Assembly (NCBI RefSeq): GCF_030296015.1
Contig: NZ_AP027368.1
Coordinates: forward strand, 868,001 to 932,000
Length of the DNA: 64,000 nt
Direction: 5' to 3'
Source: Ferrimonas sp. YFM
GTDB taxonomy: Bacteria > Pseudomonadota > Gammaproteobacteria > Enterobacterales > Shewanellaceae
Part shown: piece by piece, positions 37,694-47,269 of the stretch
How the letters are laid out: every line of letters begins with the position of its first letter
Position numbering within the stretch: the stretch's first letter is position 1
Position numbers and translations under genes: made by a program
Notes under the pieces: model-generated
What the model was told of the DNA's origin: nothing
The model's input: only the letters and a program-made list of their open reading frames with translations
Database searches by the model: none

Positions 37694-37909
37694 TCTCTGT
37701 TACTCCTAAGGCTATGATCCGGGTGCTATCCTAATAAGTTGTTAAAAAGTATAGACAACCAAATGAGTGCATGAGGAAGTCTTGGGAAAGGAACCAGAGT
37801 GACAGTGTCATGCTGAACCCCGGCTGGCTGAGAGGTCAGAAGGGCTTTAGGGAACCTGAATCCCTGTGTTAAGGTCATAAACAGTGTATTAACGGATAGG
37901 GATCCCACT

Positions 37910-38479
37910 ATGTTGAAGCGCGCGTTTCTTTGGATTGGCATTTTGGCGCTGGCGGGCTGCAGCTCGGTCAGCACCGAGTACGACTACGATGAGAAGGTGG
38001 CGTTCGACAGCTTCACCAAGTGGGCCTGGGTGGAAGCCACCCCGGACAGCGGTTCCGCCAAGTACCAGATGGACGGACTCAACGATCGTCGCATTCGCGA
38101 TGCCCTGACCTCCCAGTTGACCAATGCGGGCCTGTCCCAGGTGCCCGCCAGTGATGCCCAGGTGCTGGTGAACTACCTGACTCAGGTTGAGAAGAAGATC
38201 GATGTCGACACCTTCTACACCAGTTTCGGCTACTACCCCTACTACCACAGCCGTCACGGCTACTGGGGCACCGGGGTCCAGGCAGACACCCGGGTTCGCG
38301 AGTACAAAGAGGGTACCCTGATCATCGACATCATTGATGCCAAGACCAAACAGTTGCTGTGGCGTGGCAGTGGCACCGACACCCTGAAGAAGAACCTGAC
38401 GCCGGAGAAGCGAACCGAGCAGGTTCAGAAGGTGGTTGCCGCCATTTTCGAGGGCTACCCACCAGGCAAAGAGAAGTGA
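37910..38479 (+). CDS. DUF4136 lipoprotein
   Basis: The 189-residue protein has a lipobox LAGC (Cys17) after a short signal peptide and the DUF4136 pattern: FDSFTKWAWVEATPD, RIRDALTSQLTNAGL, and GTLIIDIIDAKTKQLLWRGSG. Near residue 105 is a Tyr/His/Gly-rich loop. The family occurs widely in outer-membrane lipoproteins of unknown role. Confidence 0.88.
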   Translation: MLKRAFLWIGILALAGCSSVSTEYDYDEKVAFDSFTKWAWVEATPDSGSAKYQMDGLNDRRIRDALTSQLTNAGLSQVPASDAQVLVNYLTQVEKKIDVDTFYTSFGYYPYYHSRHGYWGTGVQADTRVREYKEGTLIIDIIDAKTKQLLWRGSGTDTLKKNLTPEKRTEQVQKVVAAIFEGYPPGKEK

Positions 38480-38484
38480 TTCAC

Positions 38485-38516
38485 CCAGGCCGACTTGAAA
38501 GTCGGCCTGTTTTTTG
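38485..38516 (+). terminator. Terminator after the DUF4136 gene
   Basis: CAGGCCGACTT and AAGTCGGCCTG pair almost directly and are followed by TTTTTT. Confidence 0.92.
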
Positions 38517-38561
38517 CTCTGAATACAGAACCAGACTTTGGTCATTGAACAAGGAGATGGG

Positions 38562-39167
38562 ATGAATCCAGAAGTCGAACAGGTGCTGTTTTTCTGGTTC
38601 GGAGAGCTGGAGCAGGGCCTGCCTAAAGAGCCGAAAGGCAAGCTGTGGTTTGGTGCCGGAGAGGTGATCGATGAGGAGATCCGGGTTCATTTTGGTGAGC
38701 TGCATCAGCGGGCGCTGATAGGTGAACTGGACGACTGGGCTGAGCAACCCAGGGGGCGTCTGGCCCTGATCATCGTCCTGGACCAGTTCAGCCGCAACCT
38801 GTATCGGGGCCGGGCCGAAGCCTTCTCCGGGGATGCCAGGGCGGTTGCTCTGTGCCGGGAGGGGATCGCTTCCGGTATGGATGATGAACTCAGCCTGTCG
38901 GAAAAGCAGTTCTTCTATATGCCGCTGCAACACTCCGAGTCTTTGGACGACCAGCGTCTTGGCGTCGAATTGTTGACTGACCTGACCCAGGGCCTGACCG
39001 ACCGGGCATTGACCGAAGCCGAAGGCACCCTGAAGTTTCAGCAGCTGCACCTGGAAATCATCGAACGCTTTGGCCGTTTTCCCCACCGGAATCAGGTATT
39101 AGGGCGGCAAAACAGTGCCGCAGAGGCCCTCTATCTTGCCGACGGTGCCCCCAGGTTCGGCCAGTAA
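38562..39167 (+). CDS. DUF924 family protein
   Basis: The 201-residue helical protein has VLFFWFGELEQ at the start, LIIVLDQFSRNLYRG near residue 70 and FFYMPLQHSESL near residue 118, the marks of DUF924, a TPR-like family of unknown function. The start at 38562 follows AAGGAGAT. The SRAP-family gene starts 2 bases after its stop. Confidence 0.9.
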   Translation: MNPEVEQVLFFWFGELEQGLPKEPKGKLWFGAGEVIDEEIRVHFGELHQRALIGELDDWAEQPRGRLALIIVLDQFSRNLYRGRAEAFSGDARAVALCREGIASGMDDELSLSEKQFFYMPLQHSESLDDQRLGVELLTDLTQGLTDRALTEAEGTLKFQQLHLEIIERFGRFPHRNQVLGRQNSAAEALYLADGAPRFGQ

Positions 39168-39169
39168 TT

Positions 39170-39766
39170 ATGTGTGGTCGCTTCTTCCAGGCCTGTGATG
39201 GCTACGATACCCGGGATCAGCTGGGGATGAATGGCGGCACCTTTGAGCTGGAGCCCCAGGGGGAGATTCGCCCCACTCATCTGGTCTCGGCGGTATTGGA
39301 ACTCGATGGCCAGCTCAGCCTGAGGCAGTTCCAGTGGGGCCTGCCTCATCCCGGGTTGTCCAGACCCGTCATCAATGCCCGTAGTGAAACCCTGGCGGAA
39401 AAGCCGATGTTTCGTCAGGCTCTGGCGCGCAGGCGCTGCCTGATCCCCGCCTCGGGTTGGTTCGAGTGGCGCAAAGAGGGGAGCGGCAAGCAGGCCTACC
39501 GCTTCTCTGCACCTCGTCCTGCGCCGCTGTTCAGTTTTGCCGGACTCTGGTGGCCACCGGCAGAGTCCCTGCCCAACGGCGCCGTGGTGCTCATTACCCA
39601 GGCTGCCACCCAAAATCTCTCCGAATACCATCACAGGATGCCAGTGGCCCTGTTGGGGGCACCCGCCAGAGCCTGGTTACAAAGCGGCGAGCTCGGCGCC
39701 GCTCTCTCCTGCTTCGATGTGGCTGCCCACCCTGGCGGTGGTCCCGCCCAGGGACAGCTGTTTTAA
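39170..39766 (+). CDS. SRAP/HMCES-family abasic-site processing protein (YedK-like)
   Basis: These proteins form a thiazolidine crosslink with abasic sites in single-stranded DNA through Cys2. The 198-residue protein starts MCGRFFQ with Cys2, and has INARSETLAEKP near residue 68, the ASGWFEW box near residue 94 and a catalytic histidine region EYHHRMPVALL near residue 151. All key residues are visible. It follows the DUF924 gene by 2 bases. Confidence 0.93.
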   Translation: MCGRFFQACDGYDTRDQLGMNGGTFELEPQGEIRPTHLVSAVLELDGQLSLRQFQWGLPHPGLSRPVINARSETLAEKPMFRQALARRRCLIPASGWFEWRKEGSGKQAYRFSAPRPAPLFSFAGLWWPPAESLPNGAVVLITQAATQNLSEYHHRMPVALLGAPARAWLQSGELGAALSCFDVAAHPGGGPAQGQLF

Positions 39767-39819
39767 CCTGCCTTTTGCCTCAGCTTGGTCTATCTTTGAG
39801 ATGGAGCCAGGAGCGAGAT

Positions 39820-40332
39820 ATGACTTTCTTTATCAGATGTTTGTGCTGTACCTTGGTGTTAGTAGCCCCGGTTATGGCCGGGGACAGAGACGGGGATGGT
39901 GTCCCGGACAGTAAGGACGCCTGCCCAAGGACATCGGCGACCGTGGCCAGCGGCAATGGCTGCCCGGCCCAGGCGGCTCAGGAGGCGCGCACTGTGGTGC
40001 TGCTGTTTGACAGCGGCTCATCGGTAGTGCGTCAGGATCAGCTCAAGAAGCTGCAGCCCTGGATGAACAAATGGCAGGGGCATCAACTGGTGGTCAAGGG
40101 GCACGCCGATGAGCGGGGTGGTGCCAGCACCAACCAGACTCTGTCACGAGCCCGGGCGGAGGCGGTTGCCGACGTTCTGCAGTTGAATTTTGGCGTCGAT
40201 CGCCGCTCTCTCTCCCTACATGCTTTGGGAGAGAGTGAGCCATTGAAGGAAAATGACCAAGGACTGGCTGCCAATCGCCGTGTGGAGGTGGTGGCCCAGC
40301 CCGTAACCCTAAAACTGATTAAGGGAGACTAG
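39820..40332 (+). CDS. OmpA-family peptidoglycan-binding protein with TSP3-like repeat
   Basis: The 170-residue protein has a signal peptide (FIRCLCCTLVLVAPVMA), a calcium-binding thrombospondin-3-like segment (DRDGDGVPDSKDACP, about residues 22-36) and an OmpA C-terminal domain with VVKGHADERGGASTNQTLSR and ANRRVEVV. It should sit in the periplasm and tether to peptidoglycan. No beta-barrel is present. The start at 39820 is chosen because it opens the signal peptide. An mscS-type gene follows 5 bases later. Confidence 0.88.
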   Translation: MTFFIRCLCCTLVLVAPVMAGDRDGDGVPDSKDACPRTSATVASGNGCPAQAAQEARTVVLLFDSGSSVVRQDQLKKLQPWMNKWQGHQLVVKGHADERGGASTNQTLSRARAEAVADVLQLNFGVDRRSLSLHALGESEPLKENDQGLAANRRVEVVAQPVTLKLIKGD

Positions 40333-40337
40333 GGAAA

Positions 40338-41171
40338 ATGGAAGCATGGATGGAGCAGTTGCCTGAACTGGCGATGGCCTATGGACTAAATATCGTATTC
40401 GCCCTGGTGATCTTCATTGTGGGTCGCTGGGTCAGCAAACTGGTGCGTAAGCTTGTGGAAGCGGTGATGACCCGGCGTAACGTCGAGAAGACCGCGGTCA
40501 GTTTTGTCGGTGCCCTGGTCTCGGTGATGATCATGGCGGTGACCCTGGTGGCGGTTCTGGCGCAGCTAGGGGTGCAGACCGCTTCGCTGATTGCCGTGTT
40601 GGGTGCCGCCGGCCTGGCGGTAGGCCTGGCTCTGCAGGGCTCCCTGTCCAACTTTGCTGCCGGTGTCCTGCTGGTGGTGTTCCGTCCCTGCAAGGCAGGA
40701 GACTACGTCGAGGCCGCAGGAGTGGCCGGTGTGGTCGAGGAGATCTCCATCTTCTCCACCACCCTGGTGACCCCGGACAACAAGAAGATCATCGCCCCCA
40801 ATGCGGCGGTGATGAGCAGCGTCATCGTCAACTACAGTGCCAAAGACACCCGGCGAGTGGATCTGGTCATTGGTGTATCTTACGATGCCGACCTGCGTCA
40901 GACCCGTGAAGTGCTCACCAATACGGTCAAGGCCTGCGAGTATGTGCTGGATGATCCCGCGCCCACCATCGAAGTGTCTGCGCTGGCGGACTCCAGTGTT
41001 AACTTCGTGGTCCGTCCCTGGGTCAAGGGCGCAGATTACTGGAACGCCTACTTCCAGCTGATGGCCAACATCAAGGTTGCCCTGGACGACGCCGGCATCG
41101 GCATCCCCTATCCCCAGATGGATCTGCATGTTCAGCAGTTGCCGGCCAGGTCGCCGGCCGATCATCAGTAG
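40338..41171 (+). CDS. mscS: Small-conductance mechanosensitive channel MscS
   Basis: MscS opens under membrane tension to release solutes in osmotic downshock. The 277-residue protein has three membrane helices; the third, pore-lining helix is seen as AVLGAAGLAVGLALQGSLSNFAAGVLLV (about residues 88-115) rich in Gly and Ala, then [22 protein letters not shown], the beta domain. Length matches E. coli MscS at 286. Confidence 0.95.
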   Translation: MEAWMEQLPELAMAYGLNIVFALVIFIVGRWVSKLVRKLVEAVMTRRNVEKTAVSFVGALVSVMIMAVTLVAVLAQLGVQTASLIAVLGAAGLAVGLALQGSLSNFAAGVLLVVFRPCKAGDYVEAAGVAGVVEEISIFSTTLVTPDNKKIIAPNAAVMSSVIVNYSAKDTRRVDLVIGVSYDADLRQTREVLTNTVKACEYVLDDPAPTIEVSALADSSVNFVVRPWVKGADYWNAYFQLMANIKVALDDAGIGIPYPQMDLHVQQLPARSPADHQ

Positions 41172-41317
41172 TCCCATTCCTGAGCAGAGTCAGGATTGAA
41201 CAGCAAGGCGGGTCGCGATGGCGGCCCGCTTCACGTTTGGCGGGGGGAATGTGATCTCTGCCCATTTGGGCGCGCCTTAGGTACAATGGCGCCAAGCAAA
41301 CACTACAGGACCCGCAA

Positions 41318-41689
41318 ATGCTGTTGAAAATTGTACGTGAAGGCCTGGGCCGCACCATAGCTCTGGGCGATGTGCTCACTCGCCCCAGGCCGGTTAAACG
41401 CTCTCCGGAGGAGCAGGCCAGGGTAGCCAAAGAGGTACAAAGCCTGTCTCTCTACCAGTTTTATGCCTGCCCCTTCTGCATCAAGGTACGCCGTGCCATG
41501 CATCGGCTGAACCTGCCCATCGAGACCCGGGATGTGAATCGTCACCCGGTATACCGCGCCGAGCTGGAGCAGAACGCCGGTAAGGTGATGGTGCCCTGTT
41601 TGCGCATTGATGGTGACGAAGGCAGCCAGTGGATGCTGGAGTCTGGTGACATCATCGCCTATCTGGATAAGCGCTACGGCACTGCCTGA
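41318..41689 (+). CDS. Glutaredoxin-domain protein
   Basis: The 123-residue protein has an N-terminal extension of about 40 residues and then a glutaredoxin fold: LYQFYACPFCIKVRRAMHRL with the redox pair CPFC (about residues 51-54), VMVPCLRIDG and SGDIIAYLDKRYG. It resembles the Grx/GST-N-type disulfide proteins common beside methyltransferases in Shewanella. The target is unknown. Confidence 0.88.
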   Translation: MLLKIVREGLGRTIALGDVLTRPRPVKRSPEEQARVAKEVQSLSLYQFYACPFCIKVRRAMHRLNLPIETRDVNRHPVYRAELEQNAGKVMVPCLRIDGDEGSQWMLESGDIIAYLDKRYGTA

Positions 41690-41751
41690 TCCCCTTTCCT
41701 GCCCCGGGGGCTTTGGCTACAATGGCCGCTTTTTTACGCCCCTGGGTGCCC

Positions 41752-42942
41752 ATGGATCATCTTCAAAGGTTTCACCGGCTCACTGAACTGCTGAAGGCAC
41801 ATCGCCACTGGTGGCAGTTTGTGCCTTTCGAGCAGCTGAGTCTGCCCTGGCTGGAGTCGGCTCCTGCTCTGTGTACCTGGTTGGCAAACCAGCCCGACGA
41901 GACCCTGGTGGCGCTGCGCCAGGATCTGCCGACACTGCACGCTGAACTCTCCCCCTTCCTGCCTTTTACCGTCGAGCTAGGCTCTCTGGCCGCCGTCGAC
42001 GACAGTGAAAGTCGTGAGATTCGCTACCCATCCCGTCTCGACTCTGGTGTGCCTGGGCGAAAGTGGCGGCAGATCACCGCCTTTGCCTCTGCGCTGCACA
42101 GTGACGACCAGCCCTGGCTGGAGTGGTGCGCCGGTAAAGGCCATCTGGGACGGGTGCTGGCGGCGACCAGCGGTCGCGACGTCGTCAGCCTGGAGTGGCA
42201 ACAGACCCTGTGCGAAGAAGGGGCGATGCTGGCATCGAAAAGCGGTCAGCCGCAGCGATTTGTTCAGGGCGATGCCCTGGCGGCCGATGCGGCCTCCCTG
42301 CTTGCCGGTGAACAGCATGCGGTGGCACTGCACGCCTGTGGTGAGTTGCACCTGGCCCTGATGCGCCATGGGGCAGAGCGTCGCACCAGGTCCATCTCCC
42401 TCTCCCCCTGTTGTTACCATTTGATCCCTCAGGACAGTTATCAGCCTCAGTCCCGGGCGGCCCAGGCAACTGGCCTGAGTCTGAGCAAGATGGACTTGAA
42501 GCTGCCTCTGCAGGAGACGGTCACCGCCCCGCCCCAGGTGCGACGCCGCCGCCGGCTGGAACTCAGCTATCGTCTTGGGTTTGATTCCCTTCAGCGCAGT
42601 CAGGGTGGCAGCGGATACCAGCCTCTGCCCACCGTGCCCAAGGCGGTGTTGGATCAGGGATTTGAAGCCTTCTGTCACTGGGCCTGCGAGCGTAAGAATC
42701 TGCCGCTGGATCTGACCCGGGCCGGTGATTTTCTTGAGAAAGGGGAGGTCAGAGTGAGCCTGGTGGAGCAGATGGAAACCGTGCGTCAGCTGTTTCGTCG
42801 TCCATTGGAGATCTGGCTGGCCCTGGACAGGGTGCTGTTTCTTGAAGAGCAGGGATACCAGGTGTCCCTGACTAAGTTCTGTGAGCGCAGCGCCACCCCG
42901 AGAAACCTGCTGATTCAGGCGACCCTCAGCAAGGCTATTTGA
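41752..42942 (+). CDS. SAM-dependent methyltransferase of unknown target
   Basis: The 396-residue product has a motif-I-like SAM site WLEWCAGKGHLGRVLAA near residue 120, then VVSLEWQQTLCEEG, ALHACGELHLALM near residue 195 and SLSPCCYHLIP near residue 219. The Cys-Cys-Tyr box resembles the METTL25/GSTCD-type methyltransferases, whose targets are little known. The ATG at 41752 is chosen; an ATG at 41722 is also in frame. Its last 8 bases overlap the end of the convergent zinc-ribbon gene. Confidence 0.78.
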   Translation: MDHLQRFHRLTELLKAHRHWWQFVPFEQLSLPWLESAPALCTWLANQPDETLVALRQDLPTLHAELSPFLPFTVELGSLAAVDDSESREIRYPSRLDSGVPGRKWRQITAFASALHSDDQPWLEWCAGKGHLGRVLAATSGRDVVSLEWQQTLCEEGAMLASKSGQPQRFVQGDALAADAASLLAGEQHAVALHACGELHLALMRHGAERRTRSISLSPCCYHLIPQDSYQPQSRAAQATGLSLSKMDLKLPLQETVTAPPQVRRRRRLELSYRLGFDSLQRSQGGSGYQPLPTVPKAVLDQGFEAFCHWACERKNLPLDLTRAGDFLEKGEVRVSLVEQMETVRQLFRRPLEIWLALDRVLFLEEQGYQVSLTKFCERSATPRNLLIQATLSKAI

Positions 42943-43186
42943 CCCTGACCTTGCCCCCGACCATCTTCAGGGCAGGCACACCCCGGATCAGGGTCTGGCG
43001 GCCAAACTGACTGCCGCAGCCGGGACAGATCCCCGGCTCCTGGGTGTGATCCTCGGTAATCCGCTCCATAAAGCACTTCACCAGGGCACCGTTGCCCCCC
43101 TTGCGGTATCGCAGCAGCTGGGTACGACATCGGCTGCAGCTGATCTGGACAGAGCGGTCCGGGAGTTTGCTGTTGGGTCTGGCCAT
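42935..43186 (-). CDS. Zinc-ribbon protein, possibly nucleic-acid binding
   Basis: The 83-residue basic protein has two zinc-ribbon knuckles, ISCSRCRTQLLRY near residue 14 and GICPGCGSQFGRQT near residue 51, and basic stretches between. It starts MARPNSKLPDRSVQ at the ATG at 43186; the open frame reaches further upstream without family sense. RNA binding is plausible from the fold but inferred. Confidence 0.75.
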   Translation of the reverse strand: MARPNSKLPDRSVQISCSRCRTQLLRYRKGGNGALVKCFMERITEDHTQEPGICPGCGSQFGRQTLIRGVPALKMVGGKVRVK

Positions 43187-43400
43187 GGAATCCGGGTATC
43201 TGGTGAAACAGGCTAGGCAGTGTATCCCAGAGAGGGGCGCGGCGCGAAGTGGGAAATCGCCTTGCATTTCTGACAGCTCTGCTAATCTTGTTGATATGCC
43301 GGGCACAGAGTTCGGCTTTTTTTGACTTGGCGGGAGTGCCGGGTTGTCAGCGCAGAGAATCACAAGGATGTGGCCAATGTTGCACAGAGAAACCCTCTTA

Positions 43401-43430
43401 GGGCGGGCGGCGGTGCCCGCCCCAGTTTTT
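43401..43430 (+). terminator. Terminator-like stem-loop upstream of a chemoreceptor gene
   Basis: GGGCGGGC and GCCCGCCC pair around GGCGGT and are followed by CAGTTTTT. No plus-strand gene lies just upstream, so it may be an attenuator in the leader of the chemoreceptor gene at 43486 or the end of a small RNA. Confidence 0.6.
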
Positions 43431-43485
43431 CAACCTGCAGATCACACGCAGATCATGGTTGGCCACCCAAAACGGGGAGGCGCCC

Positions 43486-45156
43486 ATGGTTAACACCCTG
43501 AGTATCCGTCAACGCCTGGTGCTTCTGGTGGTGGTGATCTGCGGCATTCAACTGCTCACCACCTCGACCGTCTTTATTAAGCTGACCAACCTGGAGGGGC
43601 ACCTGGGTGAAGTGGCCCACAGGAACATGCCTGTGGTGGCGGCGGCCACCCGCATCACCGAGTTGCAGCTGGAGCAGGAGGTGATGTTTGAGCGGGGATT
43701 CCGTTATGCCCTGGAGCTTTCCTCTGAGGAGGGGGCGGTGTCGGGCTACCAATCCTCCCTTGCGGCCTTCTGGGCGATGAATCAGGAGATTGAACGGGAG
43801 TTCAGCCGTGCCGGTCGCTTCTTCGAGGGCAGTACCGGCGATATGGCGCTCCTTGGCGCCTCGCTGGTGAAGCTTCGCGCCCATCATCACACCTGGGTGG
43901 AGCATGTTCAGGAAGTGTTTGAACACCTGGAACAGGGGGCTATCAGTCAGGCAGAAGCACTCTCCGGCCAGGTGGAACAGGAGGCTCAGGCCCTGACCAC
44001 TGAGGTGGAGGAGCTGCTGCATCAGTTGGCGGGGCTGACCGAAACAACTTTGGGGGACATAGAGGGAGAGGCCACCAGCCTGGAATATATCTCGGTGTCC
44101 GCGTCACTGGTCTCCCTATTGATCGCCTGTGCCATGGTGCTGTGGTTCTCCAGGGCGATCATGCGGGGGCTGGACAAAGGTCTGGTGGCCCTGCACGATC
44201 TTGCCGGTGGTGACTTCAGTCGGCCCGTCGCCAAAGATGAGCCCGGCGAGTTGGGTGAGCTGCTCTGCGCCATGGAGAAGACCCGCAACACCGTGGCTCA
44301 GCTGCTCATTGGTGTCAGGCACTCTACCGAGGAGGTGGCCCAGGCCTCAGATTCTCTGTCGGTGTGCAGCTGTGAGGTTCAGAACAACGTCAGTCGCCAG
44401 ACCGATGAGGTGACCCAGGTGGCCACTGCGGTGAATCAGATGGCGTCGACCGCTCAGGAGGTGGCACGCAGCGCCTCGGCCACCCAGGCGGCCACCGGTG
44501 AAGCGACCCAGAGGTCTCAACAGAGCCAGCAGGCCAATCTGGAGGCCATGGGGCACACGGAACAGCTGGTGGAGAGCCTGAATCAGAGCGGCGAGGTGAT
44601 GGGCGCGCTGGAGCAGAACAGCCACAACATCGGCACCGTGCTGGAGGTGATCAAGGGGATCGCCGAGCAAACTAATCTGCTGGCGCTCAATGCAGCCATC
44701 GAGGCGGCACGGGCCGGGGAGCAGGGCAGGGGGTTTGCGGTGGTGGCCGACGAAGTACGGCATCTGGCTCAGCGCACCCACGAGTCCACCACGGAGATTG
44801 AGTCGATGATTGAGCAGTTCCGCTCCGGAACCGATGAGGCGGTGCAGACCATCCAGCGCAGCTGCGACCTTGGCGGGCGCACCATAGAGCTGTCCGGTCG
44901 CTTCAGTGAGCTGATGTCGCAGATGAATGATGCGATTCAACGGGTGAACGAGATGAACACCCAGATCGCCAGCGCCGCGGAGGAGCAGAGTGGGGTGGTG
45001 GAGGAGATCAACATCAACGTAGTGCGGGTCAGTGATGCTTCAGAGGGCAACGCCCAGCAGATCCAGCAGGTTGCTGCGGCCAGTGAACAACTGACGGCCA
45101 CCGCCAGTCAGCTGAGAACCGCCATCGATCATTTCAGGTTACCGGAAACGGGATAG
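43486..45156 (+). CDS. Methyl-accepting chemotaxis protein
   Basis: The 556-residue protein has an N-terminal membrane helix ([20 protein letters not shown]), a periplasmic helical sensor of about 170 residues, a second helix ([17 protein letters not shown]), a HAMP domain and a signalling domain with [20 protein letters not shown]. It starts at the ATG at 43486 after GGGGAGG. Ligand unknown. It ends just before the iron-related island at 45206. Confidence 0.94.
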   Translation: MVNTLSIRQRLVLLVVVICGIQLLTTSTVFIKLTNLEGHLGEVAHRNMPVVAAATRITELQLEQEVMFERGFRYALELSSEEGAVSGYQSSLAAFWAMNQEIEREFSRAGRFFEGSTGDMALLGASLVKLRAHHHTWVEHVQEVFEHLEQGAISQAEALSGQVEQEAQALTTEVEELLHQLAGLTETTLGDIEGEATSLEYISVSASLVSLLIACAMVLWFSRAIMRGLDKGLVALHDLAGGDFSRPVAKDEPGELGELLCAMEKTRNTVAQLLIGVRHSTEEVAQASDSLSVCSCEVQNNVSRQTDEVTQVATAVNQMASTAQEVARSASATQAATGEATQRSQQSQQANLEAMGHTEQLVESLNQSGEVMGALEQNSHNIGTVLEVIKGIAEQTNLLALNAAIEAARAGEQGRGFAVVADEVRHLAQRTHESTTEIESMIEQFRSGTDEAVQTIQRSCDLGGRTIELSGRFSELMSQMNDAIQRVNEMNTQIASAAEEQSGVVEEININVVRVSDASEGNAQQIQQVAAASEQLTATASQLRTAIDHFRLPETG

Positions 45157-45189
45157 AAAAAAGGCCGGAGTCACAGCTCCGGCCTTTTA
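45156..45189. terminator. Terminator between chemoreceptor and P-type ATPase genes
   Basis: AAAAAAGGCCGGAG and CTCCGGCCTTTT pair around a five-base loop; the A-run opposite makes it usable by the minus-strand operon ending at 45206. Confidence 0.92.
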
Positions 45190-45205
45190 GTTTTGGGGTT
45201 TCAGG

Positions 45206-47269
45206 CTAGCCTTGACGGGCGGCAATGGCCCGGCTGATGACGGCAAGGGTGGTGCCGTTGTGCAGCAGGGCACTGGTGGCGGGACGCAGCCAGCCCATGG
45301 CCGCGGCCAGCATAATGCCGCTGTTGACCACCTCTGCCAGGCGGATGTTGCTGTCAATCAGCGCCATCGCCTCCTGGGACAGCTCTCTGGCCTGGGCAAT
45401 GCCCAGCAGGCTATCCTGCATCAGCACCACATCGGCGGCCAGGTGCGCCAAGTCGGTGCCTGTGGCCATGGCCAGGCCTACATCGGCAGCCGACAGGGCG
45501 GGGGCATCGTTGACACCATCGCCGACGAACATCACCTTGTGCCCCTGCTGTTGCAGCTTGGTGACCACGTCCGCCTTGGAGTCTGGGGTGGCTTCGGCAA
45601 AGAACATGTCGAAACCCAGCTCCTCGGTGACCTGACGGGCCTTGGCCGTGGTGTCGCCGGTGAGCAGGACCAGATTGCGAATGCCTTTATCCCTCAGGCG
45701 CTTGAGGGCGTCGTGGACCTCTTCCCTCAGGGTGTCCCGAAGGCCAATGACCCCCATGGGCAGGTTGCCACTGGCCAGGAACAGCATGTGCTTGCCCTCC
45801 GCTTCCAACTGGGCAATGGTCTGCTCCAGCGAGCTGAAGTCCACCTGCTCATGGGCTTCCAGGTAGTGGCGGCTGCCAATCACCAGGGGATGACCGTCAA
45901 TGGAACTCTTCAGGCCATGGGCGATCACGTACTCCACTTCACCATGCTCGATGTGGGGTAAGGCATGGTGTTTGGCGGCATTGACCACAGCCTGGGCCAG
46001 GGGATGGTTGCAGTGCTCCTCCACCGACGCGGCAATGGCCAACAGTTCCCGGGCGTTCTCCTGTTCGCGCAGGCAGATGACGTCGGTCACCTCCAGGTCG
46101 CCATAGGTCAGAGTGCCGGTCTTGTCGAACACCACGGTATCCACCTCAGCCAGGTTCTCCATGGCCCGGCCGCCCTTGAGCAGCAGGCCCTGTTTGGCGG
46201 CGCGGTACATCATCGACTTAAAGGCCACCGGAGTGGACAGCTTCAGGGCACAGGAGTAATCCACCAGGAATACCGAGGCCAGGCGCTCCAGGTCGCCGGT
46301 CATGGCGAACACGGCACTGCCGATGGCCAGGGTGATCTTCACCCGGCGTTCTGCCATCTCCTGAGTCGCCAGTTGAGTCTGACTCTTCTCGCCCAGCGAC
46401 TGGGCGATGATGGCGGCGATGCGTGCTGTGGTGGTGTCACAGCCGATCTTTTCCGCCTTGAGGGTGACATTGCCCTCGTGAATGGCGGTACCTGAGTAGA
46501 GGTAGGCGCTGTCCTCCCGGCGCACCGGTACCGATTCGCCGGTGAGCGAGGCTTGGTTGACCAGACATTCACCCTGGGTGATCACCCCGTCTGCGGGCAC
46601 CATGTCGCCTGGGCCCAGGCGCACCAGTTCGCCCTCGACCAGAGTTTCGGAGCTGACCTGTATCTCCTGACCGTCACGGATGACCCACACCTGAGTGTGC
46701 TTGGGCTGCATCAGTTCGGCCAGCAGCTTGTCGCTGTTGCGACTGGTGAGCTGCTCCATATACTCGCCGGTGGAGAGCAGGGTCTGGGTGAGCATGGCGG
46801 TCTTGTGATCCCCGCGCCAGGCGGAGAGGCCGATGGCGAACGCATCCAATACTTCGACGCCCAGGGTGCGATCCCGAAGCTGCTCAACCCCGGCCTCCAG
46901 GGTCGGGGTGATCAGCGCTGCGGTACTCAGGGAGGCGTAGCGTTTGGGCAGCAGCCCGGCGGCCAGAAAGCCCATCAGGTTCAGGGCAATATCGCCGCGG
47001 GTGTATTGGTGCTCGCCGTCGGCATGTTCCACCGCCTGCCAGTCCAATGATTCCAGTCTGGCCTGAATGTCCGCCGGCTCCAGCAGCTGGTGATCATATT
47101 CAATCACCAGGGAGCGGGCGTATTCATTCAGGCGGACAGAGTGCACCCCCTGCAGGGAGAGCAGTCCGCTTTTCAGCCAGTCGCCACAGCCCTTTAGAGA
47201 AGCCAGCAGCTCAATCTTGAGGCGGATGCGTCCAGGTATGTGGTGTTTGACCACAAACTGAGTCATCAC
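45206..47269 (-). CDS. P1B-type ATPase with SCA metal motif, ferrosome FezB-like
   Basis: The 687-residue metal-pumping ATPase has a cysteine-pair-free HMA-like domain at its N-terminus (HHIPGRIRLK, residues 9-18), TGES (243-246) in the actuator domain, the phosphorylation site DKTGT (382-386), the nucleotide-binding HP pair (His422-Pro423) and GDGVNDAP (583-590). The membrane metal site reads DYSCALKLSTP, with SCA at 339-341 where copper and zinc pumps have CPC. This variant, with the surrounding small genes and Fur-like boxes, fits the P1B-6 pumps of ferrosomes, which load iron into storage vesicles. The assignment to iron is inferred. It overlaps the preceding gene by ATGA. Confidence 0.85.
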   Translation of the reverse strand: MMTQFVVKHHIPGRIRLKIELLASLKGCGDWLKSGLLSLQGVHSVRLNEYARSLVIEYDHQLLEPADIQARLESLDWQAVEHADGEHQYTRGDIALNLMGFLAAGLLPKRYASLSTAALITPTLEAGVEQLRDRTLGVEVLDAFAIGLSAWRGDHKTAMLTQTLLSTGEYMEQLTSRNSDKLLAELMQPKHTQVWVIRDGQEIQVSSETLVEGELVRLGPGDMVPADGVITQGECLVNQASLTGESVPVRREDSAYLYSGTAIHEGNVTLKAEKIGCDTTTARIAAIIAQSLGEKSQTQLATQEMAERRVKITLAIGSAVFAMTGDLERLASVFLVDYSCALKLSTPVAFKSMMYRAAKQGLLLKGGRAMENLAEVDTVVFDKTGTLTYGDLEVTDVICLREQENARELLAIAASVEEHCNHPLAQAVVNAAKHHALPHIEHGEVEYVIAHGLKSSIDGHPLVIGSRHYLEAHEQVDFSSLEQTIAQLEAEGKHMLFLASGNLPMGVIGLRDTLREEVHDALKRLRDKGIRNLVLLTGDTTAKARQVTEELGFDMFFAEATPDSKADVVTKLQQQGHKVMFVGDGVNDAPALSAADVGLAMATGTDLAHLAADVVLMQDSLLGIAQARELSQEAMALIDSNIRLAEVVNSGIMLAAAMGWLRPATSALLHNGTTLAVISRAIAARQG

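Noticed and set aside
43187-43363. Longer N-terminus for the zinc-ribbon protein
   Set aside because: The extension lacks a ribosome-binding site and family-like sequence; the ATG at 43186 is more plausible.
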